64,000 nucleotides of DNA from assembly GCF_019801605.1 (NCBI RefSeq), contig NZ_JAHVIT010000002.1:1116001-1180000 (forward strand). The letters run 5' to 3'. The notes beneath the pieces are model-generated. The model ran no database searches. It was given only the letters and a program-made list of their open reading frames with translations, and was not told the DNA's origin. A program made the position numbers and the translations under genes. Origin of the DNA: Maritimibacter alkaliphilus. GTDB lineage: Bacteria; Pseudomonadota; Alphaproteobacteria; Rhodobacterales; Rhodobacteraceae. This document shows, piece after piece, positions 26,548-34,833 of the stretch. Every line of letters starts with the position of its first letter. Within the stretch, counting starts at the first letter, position 1.

Positions 26548-26594
26548 CGTCAGGCAGCGCCTCTTCCGTTCACTCGCTGCCTGACGGATCCTTT
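26548..26594 (+). terminator. Intercistronic hairpin between nrtA and nrtB
   Basis: A 12-bp perfect stem CGTCAGGCAGCG / CGCTGCCTGACG with a 15-nt loop is followed by GATCCTTTT. It probably acts as a partial terminator or 3' stabiliser that raises nrtA over nrtB-nrtCD. Confidence 0.75.
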
Positions 26595-26632
26595 TGCCGG
26601 ACGCCCGGCATCAGCCCCAGAGGATTGTTCCA

Positions 26633-27724
26633 ATGACCGCCATCGACCCCGAAAGCTTCAACGCCGGCGCCGACGAGGCCAAGGAAGCCCGCCGCGCCCG
26701 CCTGTTCACCCGCATCAACAAGGCCGACGCCTGGTTCAAGGTCCTTGGCCTCGCCTGGATGACGCCGATCCTGAAGGCCGCCGCCGGGGACAATCCCCGC
26801 GCCCAGGTCAAGGAAATCTGGCAACTGCTGGGCGTGCCTCTGGCCGCCATCGCGGCCTTCCTGATCCTCTGGGGCGCGCTTGCCCCCAAGGTTCAGACCT
26901 CGCTCGGCGCCATTCCCGGCCCGGCACAGGTGTGGGAGCAGGTCGAGAACCTGCACGCCGACTACCTGCGCGACAAGGCGAAGGAAGCGGAGTTCTACGA
27001 GCGTCAGGACGCCCGCAACGCCAAGCTCATCGCCGCCGGCAAGGAAGACAAGGTGAAGGAACGCGCCTACACCGGCTCGCCGACCTACTACAGCCAGATC
27101 TTCACCTCGATCAAAACCGTGTTCTTCGGCTTCCTGCTGGCGACCGTGGTGGCCGTGCCCATGGGCATCGCCGCCGGCCTGTCGAAAACCGCGAACGCGG
27201 CGCTGAACCCGATCATCCAGATCTTCAAACCGGTCTCGCCGCTGGCCTGGCTGCCGATCGTGACCATGATCGTCTCTGCCACGGTCGCCAACAACGACGG
27301 CCTGTTCTCCAAGTCCTTCCTGATCTCGGCCATCACCGTGACGCTGTGTTCGCTCTGGCCGACGCTGATCAACACCGCGCTGGGCGTGGCCTCGATCGAC
27401 AAGGACCTCGTGAACGTCTCGAAGGTGCTCAAGATGAACACCTGGACCAAGATCACCAAGCTGGTCCTGCCCTCCGCCCTGCCGCTGATCTTCACCGGTC
27501 TGCGTCTGTCGCTGGGTGTGGGCTGGATGGTGCTGATCGCGGCCGAGATGCTGGCGCAGAACCCCGGTCTCGGCAAGTTCGTCTGGGATGAATTCCAGAA
27601 CGGCTCCTCCCAGTCGCTGGCCAAGATCATGGTCGCCGTGTTCACCATCGGCATCATCGGCTTCCTGCTGGACCGCGTGATGTTCACCCTGCAATCCCTC
27701 TTCACCTTCTCGAACAACCGGTGA
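26633..27724 (+). CDS. nrtB: Nitrate ABC transporter permease
   Basis: A 363-residue inner-membrane permease of the BPD_transp_1 (NrtB/SsuC/TauC) class. After a cytosolic N-terminus and a first membrane helix (about WQLLGVPLAAIAAFLILWGA) comes a charged loop of about 60 residues. The main membrane block follows, with the EAA-like loop region (VSKVLKMNTWTKITKLVLPS). The start MTAIDPESFN was chosen over one 13 codons earlier because it has the better context (CCAGAGGATTG upstream). Its stop overlaps nrtCD (GTGA). Confidence 0.93.
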   Translation: MTAIDPESFNAGADEAKEARRARLFTRINKADAWFKVLGLAWMTPILKAAAGDNPRAQVKEIWQLLGVPLAAIAAFLILWGALAPKVQTSLGAIPGPAQVWEQVENLHADYLRDKAKEAEFYERQDARNAKLIAAGKEDKVKERAYTGSPTYYSQIFTSIKTVFFGFLLATVVAVPMGIAAGLSKTANAALNPIIQIFKPVSPLAWLPIVTMIVSATVANNDGLFSKSFLISAITVTLCSLWPTLINTALGVASIDKDLVNVSKVLKMNTWTKITKLVLPSALPLIFTGLRLSLGVGWMVLIAAEMLAQNPGLGKFVWDEFQNGSSQSLAKIMVAVFTIGIIGFLLDRVMFTLQSLFTFSNNR

Positions 27725-29430
27725 GCGCCATGGGTATTCTGAATTTCCAGAACGTCTCCGTCGGTTTTGGCGAAGGGGCCGAGCGCACCGAGGTGCTGCA
27801 CAACATCACGCTCGACGTGAAGGAGGGCGAGTTCCTCGCCATCCTCGGCTTCTCCGGCACGGGCAAGTCGACCCTGATGAACCTCATGGCGGGGCTGGTG
27901 AAGCCCTGCCGCGGGCAGGTGACCTTCAAGGGCGCCGAGATCGACGGCCCGGGGCCTGAGCGGGGGTTGGTGTTCCAGTCCTACTCGCTGATGCCCTGGC
28001 TGACGGTGGGCGGCAACGTGGGCCTTGCCATCGACGCGGTCTACCCGAAGATCTCGAAGAAGGAGAAGGCCGAGAAGGTCGCGCATTACGTCAAGATGGT
28101 GGGCCTGTCCCATGCCATCGACCGGCGCCCGGCGGAACTGTCGGGGGGCATGCGCCAGCGGGTTGCCGTGGCGCGGGCGCTCGCGCTCAACCCCGAGGTG
28201 CTGCTGATGGACGAGCCGCTCTCCGCGCTCGACGCTCTGACGCGCGCCAACCTCGCGGACGAGATCGAAGCGATCTGGGACGCCGACAAGAAGACCGTCG
28301 TGCTGATCACCAACGACGTCGACGAAGCCATCCAGCTGGCCGACCGGATCATTCCGCTGAACCCGGACGGCACCCTGGGTGAGCCCTTCGTCGTGGACAT
28401 CCCGCGCCCCCGTGACCGGGCCGAGATGAACCATCACGACGGCTTCAAGACGCTGCGCGGCGCCGTCACGCAGTACCTGATGGACGTGGGCATCGCGGCC
28501 CGCGTGGACGGCAGCCGCGTGCTGCCCAACGTGACGCCGATCCACGCCAGCACGGTGCCGGCCGCAGTGGCCGAAGCCACAAAGGGCGGGCTTGAGGAGA
28601 AGTACCTGGAGTTCTCGCAACTCCACAAGATCTACCCCACGCCCAAGGGTCCGCTGACCGTGGTCGAGGACTTCAACCTCAAGCTCAACAAGGGCGAATT
28701 CGTCTCGCTGATCGGCCATTCCGGCTGTGGCAAGTCGACCGTCCTGACCATGACCGCCGGGCTGAACGACATCTCGAAAGGGGTGATCAAGCTCGACGGG
28801 TACGAAGTGAAAGGCGCCGATCCTGAACGCGCCGTTGTTTTCCAGTCGCCCAGCCTGTTTCCGTGGCTCACAGCAAAGGAGAACGTCAGTGTCGGGGTCG
28901 ATCGAGTCTATCCGAAAGCCTCTCAGGCGGAACGTCAGGATGTCGTTGAGTATTATCTTGAACGGGTCGGCCTCGCTGATTCTATGGACAAGCAGGCCTC
29001 CGAACTCTCGAACGGAATGAAGCAGCGCGTGGGCATTGCCCGGGCCTTCGCCCTCAGCCCCAAGCTGCTGCTGCTGGACGAACCGTTCGGTATGCTCGAC
29101 AGCCTCACCCGGTGGGAGCTGCAGGAGGTGCTGATGGAGGTCTGGAGCCGGACCAAGGTCACCGCCGTCTGCGTCACCCATGACGTGGACGAGGCTATCC
29201 TGCTGGCCGACCGGGTGGTGATGATGACCAACGGTCCGCGCGCCACGATCGGCAAGATCGTGGACGTGAACCTGCCGCGTCCGCGCACCCGCTCGGCCCT
29301 GCTGTCGCACCCCGACTATTACCACTACCGCGAGGAGGTCCTGACCTTCCTCGAGGAGTACGAGCACGGGCGCGATCCGCGCAAGGAGGCCGAGAAGGCC
29401 GCCGCCGCGAAATCGGCGCGCGCCGCCTGA
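27721..29430 (+). CDS. Nitrate ABC transporter ATPase, two fused nucleotide-binding domains
   Basis: A 569-residue fusion of two ABC ATPase domains. Domain 1 (about 1-250) has Walker A GFSGTGKST, signature LSGGMRQR and Walker B VLLMDEP. Domain 2 (about 300-545) has GHSGCGKST, signature LSNGMKQR and LLLLDEP. A linker of about 50 residues joins them. In cyanobacteria these are two proteins (NrtC, NrtD); here one chain supplies both ATP sites. GTG at 27721 overlaps the nrtB stop; an ATG three codons on (27730) is the alternative start. Confidence 0.92.
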   Translation: MSAMGILNFQNVSVGFGEGAERTEVLHNITLDVKEGEFLAILGFSGTGKSTLMNLMAGLVKPCRGQVTFKGAEIDGPGPERGLVFQSYSLMPWLTVGGNVGLAIDAVYPKISKKEKAEKVAHYVKMVGLSHAIDRRPAELSGGMRQRVAVARALALNPEVLLMDEPLSALDALTRANLADEIEAIWDADKKTVVLITNDVDEAIQLADRIIPLNPDGTLGEPFVVDIPRPRDRAEMNHHDGFKTLRGAVTQYLMDVGIAARVDGSRVLPNVTPIHASTVPAAVAEATKGGLEEKYLEFSQLHKIYPTPKGPLTVVEDFNLKLNKGEFVSLIGHSGCGKSTVLTMTAGLNDISKGVIKLDGYEVKGADPERAVVFQSPSLFPWLTAKENVSVGVDRVYPKASQAERQDVVEYYLERVGLADSMDKQASELSNGMKQRVGIARAFALSPKLLLLDEPFGMLDSLTRWELQEVLMEVWSRTKVTAVCVTHDVDEAILLADRVVMMTNGPRATIGKIVDVNLPRPRTRSALLSHPDYYHYREEVLTFLEEYEHGRDPRKEAEKAAAAKSARAA

Positions 29431-29505
29431 GGAAAAGGCGAGAGAAGGGCAGGGGGCTGGACGGAACCCACGGGTCGCTGACACCCGGTCGGTCCTCCCC
29501 CGCCC

Positions 29506-29533
29506 CGCGCGACCGGGGCGCTTCGGTCGCGCG
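29506..29533. other. Strong hairpin in the leader of nasB-nasA
   Basis: The perfect 9-bp stem CGCGCGACC / GGTCGCGCG has a 10-nt loop and no T-run. It is in the 247-base gap between nrtCD and nasB. It could be a weak stop after the transporter genes or a regulatory leader structure. Confidence 0.55.
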
Positions 29534-29677
29534 ACAAGGTAACCCCGTGGGGGCAGCGCTGCTCTACACACTCATGGCCCGCGGACGGGACCCCGACGAA
29601 GGGGAGGCAGTCCAGAGGCTTTCTTGCCAGGCGGCACGCAGCCCGGAGGGCCCGTGATCCGCACGCGGAGTGAACCC

Positions 29678-31039
29678 ATGGCAGAGAAACTGATCGTGAT
29701 CGGGGCCGGCATGGCCTCTGGACGGGCGCTGGAGCACCTGTTCGAAACGGCGCCGGGCGCCTACGAGGTGACGCTCTTCAACGCGGAGCCGCGCGGCACC
29801 TACAACCGGCTGATGCTCTCCCCCGTGCTGGCGGGCGAGACGACCTACGAAGAGATCGTGACCCATGACGCGGCCTGGTACGAACGCCACGGCGTGACCT
29901 GCCGCTTCGGCGAGAAGGTCGCCCGGATCGACCGCGCCGCCAAGGTGGTGATCTCGAAAACCGGTGAGGAGCTGGCCTATGACCGGCTGCTGATCGCCAC
30001 CGGATCGACCCCCTTCATCATCCCCCTGCCGGGGCATGACCTGAAGGGCGTGATCGCTTACCGCGATCTCGAAGACACCCACAGAATGATCGACCTTGGC
30101 GCCGGGGTGGGGCCCGAGCGTACGCCGAGGGCGGTCGTCATCGGCGGTGGCCTCCTGGGGCTGGAGGCCGCCGCCGGTATGGCGGCGCGCGGCATCGACG
30201 TCACCGTGGTCCACATCATGGGCCACCTGATGGAGCGTCAGCTGGACGAAGCCGCGGGTGCGCTGCTGAAGACGGCGCTGGAGCAGCGCGGTATCCGCGT
30301 GCTCTGCGGGGCGAACTCCAAGGAAATCGTGGGCGACAATGGCCATGTCGCCGGCCTGCGGCTGGACGATGGGCGCATCCTGCCCTGCGACCTGCTGGTG
30401 ATGGCAGTGGGCATCCGGCCCAACGCGGCGCTCGCCAGGGACGCCGGGCTGGAGGTGAACCGGGCCATCACCGTGGACGATCACATGGTGACCTCGGACC
30501 CGGCGGTGCTCGCGCTTGGCGAATGCGTGGAACATGACGGTCAACTCTTCGGCCTCGTGGCGCCGCTTTACGACCAGGCCAAGGTGGTGGCGGCGACGCT
30601 CACCGGTGCGGTGGCGCATTTCGTGCCGCAGGAGCTTTCGACCAAGCTGAAGGTCACCGGCTGCGATCTCTTCTCGGCGGGCGACTTTGCAGCGGGCGAG
30701 GGGCGCGAGGACATCGTCTTTCGCGACCCGGCGCGCGGCATCTACCGCCGCCTCGTGCTGGAGGGCGACCGGCTCATCGGCGCGGTCTTCTACGGCGATA
30801 CGTCGGATGCGACGTGGTTCATGGCCCTGATCCGCGACAAGGAGCCCATAGGCGACAGGCGCGACATGCTCATATTCGGGCCCGATTTCTGCGGGGGGCA
30901 CCCTCTGGACCCTATGGGGGCCGTTGCAGCCTCTCCGGCTAAGGACCGGACGCAGGGCCGCAACGGCATGACCCAGAAGATCGACATGGCCGGCAACCGC
31001 TTCCGCTGGCTGGCTGACACGCTCGCAGGGAGGGCCTGA
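29678..31039 (+). CDS. nasB: FAD/NAD(P)-dependent electron-transfer subunit of assimilatory nitrate reductase
   Basis: A 453-residue flavoprotein of the pyridine nucleotide-disulfide oxidoreductase fold, related to the N-terminal part of NirB and to Klebsiella NasC. FAD motif VIGAGMASGRALE is at the N-terminus, ATGSTPF and the NAD motif VIGGGLLGLEAA follow, and LALGECVEHDG is the second FAD region. It ends before any siroheme/4Fe-4S sulfite/nitrite reductase domain, so it should pass electrons to NasA rather than reduce nitrite. The start MAEKLIVIGAG was chosen by motif position. One base separates it from nasA. Confidence 0.87.
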   Translation: MAEKLIVIGAGMASGRALEHLFETAPGAYEVTLFNAEPRGTYNRLMLSPVLAGETTYEEIVTHDAAWYERHGVTCRFGEKVARIDRAAKVVISKTGEELAYDRLLIATGSTPFIIPLPGHDLKGVIAYRDLEDTHRMIDLGAGVGPERTPRAVVIGGGLLGLEAAAGMAARGIDVTVVHIMGHLMERQLDEAAGALLKTALEQRGIRVLCGANSKEIVGDNGHVAGLRLDDGRILPCDLLVMAVGIRPNAALARDAGLEVNRAITVDDHMVTSDPAVLALGECVEHDGQLFGLVAPLYDQAKVVAATLTGAVAHFVPQELSTKLKVTGCDLFSAGDFAAGEGREDIVFRDPARGIYRRLVLEGDRLIGAVFYGDTSDATWFMALIRDKEPIGDRRDMLIFGPDFCGGHPLDPMGAVAASPAKDRTQGRNGMTQKIDMAGNRFRWLADTLAGRA

Positions 31040-31040
31040 C

Positions 31041-33686
31041 ATGGCTCAGACAATCGGCGCCAAGACCATCTGCACCACCTGTCCCTATTGCGGCACCGGC
31101 TGCGGTGTCCTTGCCACGCCGGACGGGCGCGGCGGGCTGTCCGTCAAGGGCGACACCGCGCATCCGGCGAACCTCGGGCGGCTCTGCTCCAAGGGCTCGG
31201 CCCTGGGGGAGACCGTCTCGCTGGAAGGCCGCGCACTGGACCCCGTCTTCCGTGGCAGCCGCATCAAGTGGGATGATGCGCTCGACCTCGTGGCGGCGAA
31301 GTTCCTCGAAGCGGTGGATGAACACGGGCCCGACAGCGTGGCCTTCTACGTCTCGGGCCAGATCCTGACCGAGGACTACTACGTCGCCAACAAGCTGATG
31401 AAGGGCTACCTCGGCTCGGCCAATATCGACACCAACTCGCGGCTCTGCATGGCCTCGTCGGTGGCGGGCCACAAGCGCGCCTTCGGCACCGACACCGTGC
31501 CCGGCACCTACGAGGACCTCGAAGAGGCCGACCTCGTGGTGTTGGTGGGTTCGAACCTCGCGTGGTGCCACCCGGTGCTCTACCAGCGCCTCGTGTTGGC
31601 CAAGAAGATGAACCCGGCGCTGAAGGTCGTGAACATCGACCCGCGCCGCACCGCGACCTCCGACATCGCGGACCTGCACCTCTCGGTGCGGCCCGACGGG
31701 GACGTGGCGCTCTTCAACGGGCTTCTGGCGCAGATCGTGGACCGCGGGGCCGAGGATCGCGACTGGATCGACGCCCATGTCAGCGGGGCAGGGCAGGCCA
31801 TCGCCACCGCACAGGCGGGCGATCCCGCCGAAAGCGGGCTGAGCGCCGAGGATCTTGCCCAGTTCTATGACCTCTGGATCGGGACCGAGAAGGTCGTGAC
31901 CATGTATTCGCAGGGCGTGAACCAGTCCTCCTGCGGGGCGGACAAGGTGAATGCCATCCTGAATTGTCATCTGGCCACCGGCCGGATCGGACGGCCCGGC
32001 ATGGGCCCGTTCAGCGTGACAGGCCAGCCGAACGCGATGGGAGGCCGCGAGGTCGGGGGCCTTGCGAACATGCTGGCCTGTCACCTCGATATCGAGAACG
32101 CCGCGCATCGCGATGCGGTGCAGGAGGCCTGGGGCAGCCCGCGCATCTGCGATCACGCAGGCCTCAAGGCGGTGGACCTGTTCAGCGCCTGCGGCGAGGG
32201 CAGGATCAAGGCGCTCTGGATCATGGGGACCAACCCGGCCGTCTCGCTGCCCGATGCCGAAGCGGTGAGCCAGGCCATTGCGCGGGTGCCCTTCGTGGTG
32301 GTCTCGGACGTGCTGGCGGAAACCGACACGACGCGGCTGGCGGACCTTGTGCTGCCAGCCCTCGCATGGGGCGAGAAATCGGGCACGGTGACCAACTCCG
32401 AGCGGATGATCTCGCGCCAGCGGGCGCTGCTGCCCGCGCCGGGGCAGGCGCGGGCCGACTGGCAGATCATCGCGCAGGTGGCCGATCGCATGGGCTGGGG
32501 AGATCACTTCGCCTATGACAGCGCCGCCGAGATCTTCCGTGAGTATGCCGCGCTCTCGGGCCTGGGGAAGCGCTTCGACCGCGACTTCGACATCTCGGGG
32601 CTGAAGGACATCACTGACGCCGCCTACGACGCCTTCCAGCCCATCCGCTGGCCGGTGGCGGAGCCCGGCGCCGAGGGCGGGCGCTTCTTCGCGGACGGGC
32701 AATTCTACCACGCCGACAAGCGGGCCCGGATGCTGCCCGTGGCGGCCCCCGCCGTGCAGGACCTGCCGCGCGGCTTCCACCTGAACAGCGGCCGCATCCG
32801 CGACCAGTGGCACACGATGACGCGCACCGGGCGCTCGGCCCGGCTGTCGCAGCACCTGGGCGAACCCTTCGTGGAAATCCACCCCGAGGATGCCAAGGCG
32901 CAGGGCCTCGGCCCGGCGGACCTCGCGCGGCTGACCTCGGACACCGGCGAGGCGATCCTGCGGGTGCTGATCACGGATCGCGCGGCGCGCGGATCGGTCT
33001 TCGTGCCGATCCACTGGACGCTGGCCACCGGGGCCGCAGGCCGCGTCGGGCCGCTGGTGCAGGAGGTGACCGATCCGGTCTCGGGGCAGCCTGCCTCGAA
33101 ACAGGGCCGCGTGGACGTCGCGCTCTTCTCAGCCGCCTGGTACGGCTTCGCGGCCTCCTCGGCGACCTGCCGCTCGGCCCGGCCGTACTGGAGCGTGGCC
33201 CGCACCGCGACCGGCTGGTCGGCGGAACTTGCGGGTCTGCGTGCGCCGCGCGACTGGGAGGCTGAGGCGCGCTACACGCTGGGCCTCGAGACCGGAACGG
33301 CCAGCCTGCTGGAGGACCCGCGCAAGGGCACTGTCCGGGTGGCGATCCACGACGAGGCGGGTGTGCTGCAGGGGCTCTTCTTCGCGGCGACACGGCCCGT
33401 CGAGGTCGCCCGCCGCCACGCGGTCGAGATGATCGGCACCAAGGTCGCCGCCGTGGAGGCCCTCGCCGGGCGTCCGGGCTCGGATCGTCCTGATCCGGGC
33501 GCGACGGTCTGTTCGTGCTATACTGTCGGCGTGAACACCCTGCGTGCCGCCGTTGCAGGCGGGGCGGACACCGTCGAGAAGCTGGGTCGGGCCACCTGTG
33601 CCGGAACCAATTGCGGCTCCTGCAAGCCTGAGCTACAGGCCCTGATCGACGCCATGTCCAATACCTCGAAGGTCGCTGCCGAATGA
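31041..33686 (+). CDS. nasA: Assimilatory nitrate reductase catalytic subunit
   Basis: An 881-residue molybdopterin (bis-MGD) enzyme that reduces nitrate to nitrite in the cytosol. The N-terminal [4Fe-4S] cysteines are Cys14, Cys17, Cys21 and Cys49 in CPYCGTGCG and GRLCSKG. Mid-chain segments YSQGVNQSSCGADKVNAIL, GPFSVTGQPNAMGGREVGG and KALWIMGTNPAVSLPD are typical of NasA. A C-terminal BFD-like [2Fe-2S] domain carries CSC...CAGTNCGSC. A GGGAGGG Shine-Dalgarno precedes the start. The stop overlaps the next gene (ATGA). Confidence 0.95.
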   Translation: MAQTIGAKTICTTCPYCGTGCGVLATPDGRGGLSVKGDTAHPANLGRLCSKGSALGETVSLEGRALDPVFRGSRIKWDDALDLVAAKFLEAVDEHGPDSVAFYVSGQILTEDYYVANKLMKGYLGSANIDTNSRLCMASSVAGHKRAFGTDTVPGTYEDLEEADLVVLVGSNLAWCHPVLYQRLVLAKKMNPALKVVNIDPRRTATSDIADLHLSVRPDGDVALFNGLLAQIVDRGAEDRDWIDAHVSGAGQAIATAQAGDPAESGLSAEDLAQFYDLWIGTEKVVTMYSQGVNQSSCGADKVNAILNCHLATGRIGRPGMGPFSVTGQPNAMGGREVGGLANMLACHLDIENAAHRDAVQEAWGSPRICDHAGLKAVDLFSACGEGRIKALWIMGTNPAVSLPDAEAVSQAIARVPFVVVSDVLAETDTTRLADLVLPALAWGEKSGTVTNSERMISRQRALLPAPGQARADWQIIAQVADRMGWGDHFAYDSAAEIFREYAALSGLGKRFDRDFDISGLKDITDAAYDAFQPIRWPVAEPGAEGGRFFADGQFYHADKRARMLPVAAPAVQDLPRGFHLNSGRIRDQWHTMTRTGRSARLSQHLGEPFVEIHPEDAKAQGLGPADLARLTSDTGEAILRVLITDRAARGSVFVPIHWTLATGAAGRVGPLVQEVTDPVSGQPASKQGRVDVALFSAAWYGFAASSATCRSARPYWSVARTATGWSAELAGLRAPRDWEAEARYTLGLETGTASLLEDPRKGTVRVAIHDEAGVLQGLFFAATRPVEVARRHAVEMIGTKVAAVEALAGRPGSDRPDPGATVCSCYTVGVNTLRAAVAGGADTVEKLGRATCAGTNCGSCKPELQALIDAMSNTSKVAAE

Positions 33687-34669
33687 CACTGCTCGCCCCC
33701 TACGTCCGGATCCTGGCCCGCGGCCCGGGCCGCTCGCGCAACCTGACCCGGGGCGAGGCGGAAACCGCGATGACCCTGATCCTTCAGGGCGATGTCTCGC
33801 GCGAGGCGGTGGGGGCGATGCTGATGCTGATGCGCTACCGCGGCGAGAACGCCGAGGAACTGGCGGGCTTCGTCTCGGCCATGCGGCGCGAATGCGGGGC
33901 CTATGCCGATTTGCCCGTGGCGGTGGACTGGCCGTCCTATGCGGCGGGGCGCACGCGCGGCCTGCCGTGGTTCCTGCTGGCAGCCAAGCTGGTGGCCGAG
34001 GCGACCGGGCCGGTGCTGCTGCACGGCTGGAACTCGCACCAGGGCAGTCATGCCTCGGTCCGCGAGGCGCTGCCGGCGCTCAATATCCCCATCGCGGGTA
34101 CGCCCGAGGCGCTGAAGGCCGCGCTGGAGACGTCCGGCATCGCCTACCTGCCGACGGAGACCGCCGCCCCGCGCAGCTTCGACCTGCTGCGCCTGCGCGA
34201 GGTGCTGGGCCTGCGCTCGCCGGTGAACACCGCGCTGCGGCTGCTGAACCCGGCCAATGCGCCGGTCTCGCTGCAGGGGGTCTTCCACCCGCCGTTCCTG
34301 ACCCTTCAGGCCGACGCCGCGCACCTGCTGGGCCAGCCGAACCAGACCGTCCTCAAGGGGGGCGGTGGCGAGTTCGAGCGCAACCCTGCCAAGCCCGTGC
34401 CGTTGCACGGGCTGCGCGACGGCACCCCCTGGGAGGGCACCGCGCCCGCGCTGCTGGATGAGACCCGTCGACTGAGCGAGACGACCGAGGACCCGGAGAT
34501 GCTGATCGCCACGTGGAACGGGACCTATAGCGATCCCTTCGTCACCGGCATCATCACCGGCACCGCCGCGCTCGCGCTGCTGACCGCGGGCAAGACGCCC
34601 TGCCTCGAACAGGCGCAGGTCATGGCCGAGGTTCTCTGGGCCGACCGGGAGGTGCTGGCGCCGGCGTGA
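33683..34669 (+). CDS. TrpD2/YbiB-like (anthranilate phosphoribosyltransferase-fold) protein
   Basis: A 328-residue protein with the nucleoside-phosphorylase/AnPRT fold: a helical N-terminal domain (SRNLTRGEAETAMTLILQGD, MLMLMRYRGENAEELAGF) and a larger domain with GWNSHQGSHAS where true TrpD carries the PRPP site, and GGGGEFERNP. It resembles E. coli YbiB/TrpD2, a nucleic-acid-binding relative without TrpD activity, more than TrpD. It is translationally coupled to nasA by a four-base overlap and ends the nitrate operon. Its role in nitrate assimilation is unknown to me. Confidence 0.82.
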   Translation: MTLLAPYVRILARGPGRSRNLTRGEAETAMTLILQGDVSREAVGAMLMLMRYRGENAEELAGFVSAMRRECGAYADLPVAVDWPSYAAGRTRGLPWFLLAAKLVAEATGPVLLHGWNSHQGSHASVREALPALNIPIAGTPEALKAALETSGIAYLPTETAAPRSFDLLRLREVLGLRSPVNTALRLLNPANAPVSLQGVFHPPFLTLQADAAHLLGQPNQTVLKGGGGEFERNPAKPVPLHGLRDGTPWEGTAPALLDETRRLSETTEDPEMLIATWNGTYSDPFVTGIITGTAALALLTAGKTPCLEQAQVMAEVLWADREVLAPA

Positions 34670-34694
34670 GCGCCGGCCCTAACCGCCAATATGA

Positions 34695-34722
34695 GGGCTC
34701 GTCTGAACGATCATGCGAGCCC
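34695..34722. terminator. Possible terminator after the nitrate operon
   Basis: GGGCTCG / CGAGCCC (34695-34701 with 34716-34722) has a 14-nt loop and no T-run. It lies in the 164-base convergent gap before the protease-nuclease gene. The gap also has degenerate short repeats. Confidence 0.35.
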
Positions 34723-34833
34723 CGGTTCGAGCACCAGTCCGGGCGGCCGTCTGGCTGACCGCCCGAGCCATCCACTGACCCATCGACCGAGCCGTCGTCC
34801 GAGTCGGCAACTGGGCCGTCGCCCGGGCGCCGG

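Noticed and set aside
33683-34669. Annotation as anthranilate phosphoribosyltransferase (TrpD).
   Set aside because: The PRPP-site segment does not match true TrpD (no clear GTGGD motif) and the gene sits in a nitrate operon; a TrpD2/YbiB-like relative is the better call.
34718-34740. GGTTCGAGC resembling a tRNA T-loop.
   Set aside because: No acceptor, D or anticodon stems can be folded around it; it lies in a degenerate GC-rich gap.
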